Assembly (NCBI GenBank): GCA_900546105.1
Contig: URBP01000102.1
Span: forward strand, 1-6,059
From: an uncultured Collinsella sp.
GTDB lineage: Bacteria; Actinomycetota; Coriobacteriia; Coriobacteriales; Coriobacteriaceae
DNA: 6,059 nt
Direction of reading: 5' to 3'
The notes beneath the pieces were generated by a model. The model saw only the letters and a program-made list of their open reading frames with translations, was not told the DNA's origin and did not search any database. Shown here in pieces: positions 5,806 through 6,059 of this stretch. Every line of letters starts with the position of its first letter. Positions within the stretch are counted from its first letter, which is position 1. Position numbers and translations under genes: made by a program.

Positions 5806-5812
5806 CCCCACC
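5806..5812 (-). promoter_or_regulatory. Ribosome binding site deciding the phosphatase start
   Basis: GGTGGGG on the minus strand ends 6 bases before the ATG at 5799. It overlaps the alternative GTG codon at 5811, which has no comparable site of its own, so the ATG is preferred. Confidence 0.6.
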
Positions 5813-5825
5813 GTCTATCGGTAAC

Positions 5826-5847
5826 AAAAAAGCCTCCGAAGAGGCTT
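5826..5847 (-). terminator. Intrinsic terminator of tRNA-Leu
   Basis: On the minus strand AAGCCTC pairs perfectly with GAGGCTT around a TTCG tetraloop and runs into six Ts. It begins 11 bases after the tRNA CCA end and finishes only 26 bases before the phosphatase start codon. Confidence 0.9.
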
Positions 5848-5858
5848 CTCAAATGCGA

Positions 5859-5948
5859 TGGTGTCGGAGGCGGGACTTGAACCCGCATGACCAAAAAGCG
5901 GTCACTAGCACCTCAAGCTAGCGCGTCTGCCAATTCCGCCACTCCGAC
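5859..5948 (-). tRNA. tRNA-Leu(GAG), complete
   Basis: This is a 90-base class II tRNA on the minus strand with CCA encoded. The acceptor stem is GTCGGAG/CTCCGAC with discriminator A. The anticodon stem CTAGC/GCTAG carries the loop TTGAGGT, anticodon GAG (5912-5914), reading CUC and CUU. The long variable arm has a TGACC/GGTCA stem, as expected for leucine. The T arm is GCGGG-TTCAAGT-CCCGC. Promoter and terminator are both present. Confidence 0.97.
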
Positions 5949-6005
5949 ATGCTATGTTGTTGATTCGCGCTTCGTTTTGTTGGACCCGCGCGTTCAACGA
6001 GGAAA

Positions 6006-6035
6006 ATAATAACCTATGATTCGAGAACTGTGCAA
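6006..6035 (-). promoter_or_regulatory. Promoter of tRNA-Leu
   Basis: The minus strand reads TTGCAC (-35, 6030-6035) and TATTAT (-10, 6006-6011) with an 18-base spacer, or TTATTA with 17. Unlike the tRNA-Gly promoters, it lies well upstream, leaving a 5' leader of roughly 50 bases to be removed from the precursor. It is also the nearest convincing promoter upstream of the phosphatase gene. Confidence 0.75.
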
Positions 6036-6054
6036 GCACTTTTTTCAAAAAAGT
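6032..6054 (-). repeat. A/T-rich dyad upstream of tRNA-Leu promoter (copy 3)
   Basis: It contains a perfect 17-bp inverted repeat, ACTTTTTT-C-AAAAAAGT on the plus strand (6038-6054), followed toward the tRNA by CTTGC, which enters the -35 box. It is the most symmetric of the three tRNA promoter elements. Confidence 0.65.
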
Positions 6055-6059
6055 TTACG

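Overview
The window looks like a moderately high-GC actinobacterial chromosome, most likely a Coriobacteriia member of the Collinsella type. This is inferred from the bifidobacterial/actinobacterial style of the alpha-glucosidase, the CCA-encoding tRNA genes and the base composition; no marker gene fixes the genus. Every gene I can support lies on the minus strand, so the window is described in the direction of transcription, from high to low coordinates.

Layout from right to left: (1) a promoter and a tRNA-Leu(GAG) gene (5859-5948) with its own intrinsic terminator; (2) only 26 nt after that terminator, a large sensor phosphatase (PAS, two GAF-like domains, SpoIIE/PP2C phosphatase; 3454-5799); (3) 78 nt further on, a protein (2629-3375) that fuses an anti-anti-sigma STAS domain to a SpoIIAB/RsbW-type serine kinase ATPase domain; (4) a tRNA-Gly(GCC) gene (2448-2523) with promoter and terminator; (5) about 520 bases without a protein gene (1928-2447), holding a hairpin-rich repeat, a 19-bp copy of the tRNA-Gly 3' end followed by another terminator, a second copy of part of the repeat, and the probable control region of the next gene; (6) a GH13 alpha-glucosidase (194-1927); (7) a second tRNA-Gly(GCC), cut by the left edge (1-53).

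The phosphatase and the STAS-kinase fusion form a compact partner-switching module. The sensory N-terminus of the phosphatase should control dephosphorylation of a STAS serine, while the fused ATPase domain should phosphorylate it. The usual third partner, a sigma factor of the SigB/SigF type, is not in the window, so the output is unknown. The alpha-glucosidase is a cytoplasmic enzyme that releases glucose from short alpha-glucosides and is probably unrelated to the switch.

The most notable points are the kinase and its likely substrate domain in one polypeptide, a shared A/T-rich dyad directly upstream of the -35 box of all three tRNA promoters, and the fragmented tRNA-Gly with an adjoining hairpin-rich repeat. 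The remaining open frames in other phases are shadows of these genes.
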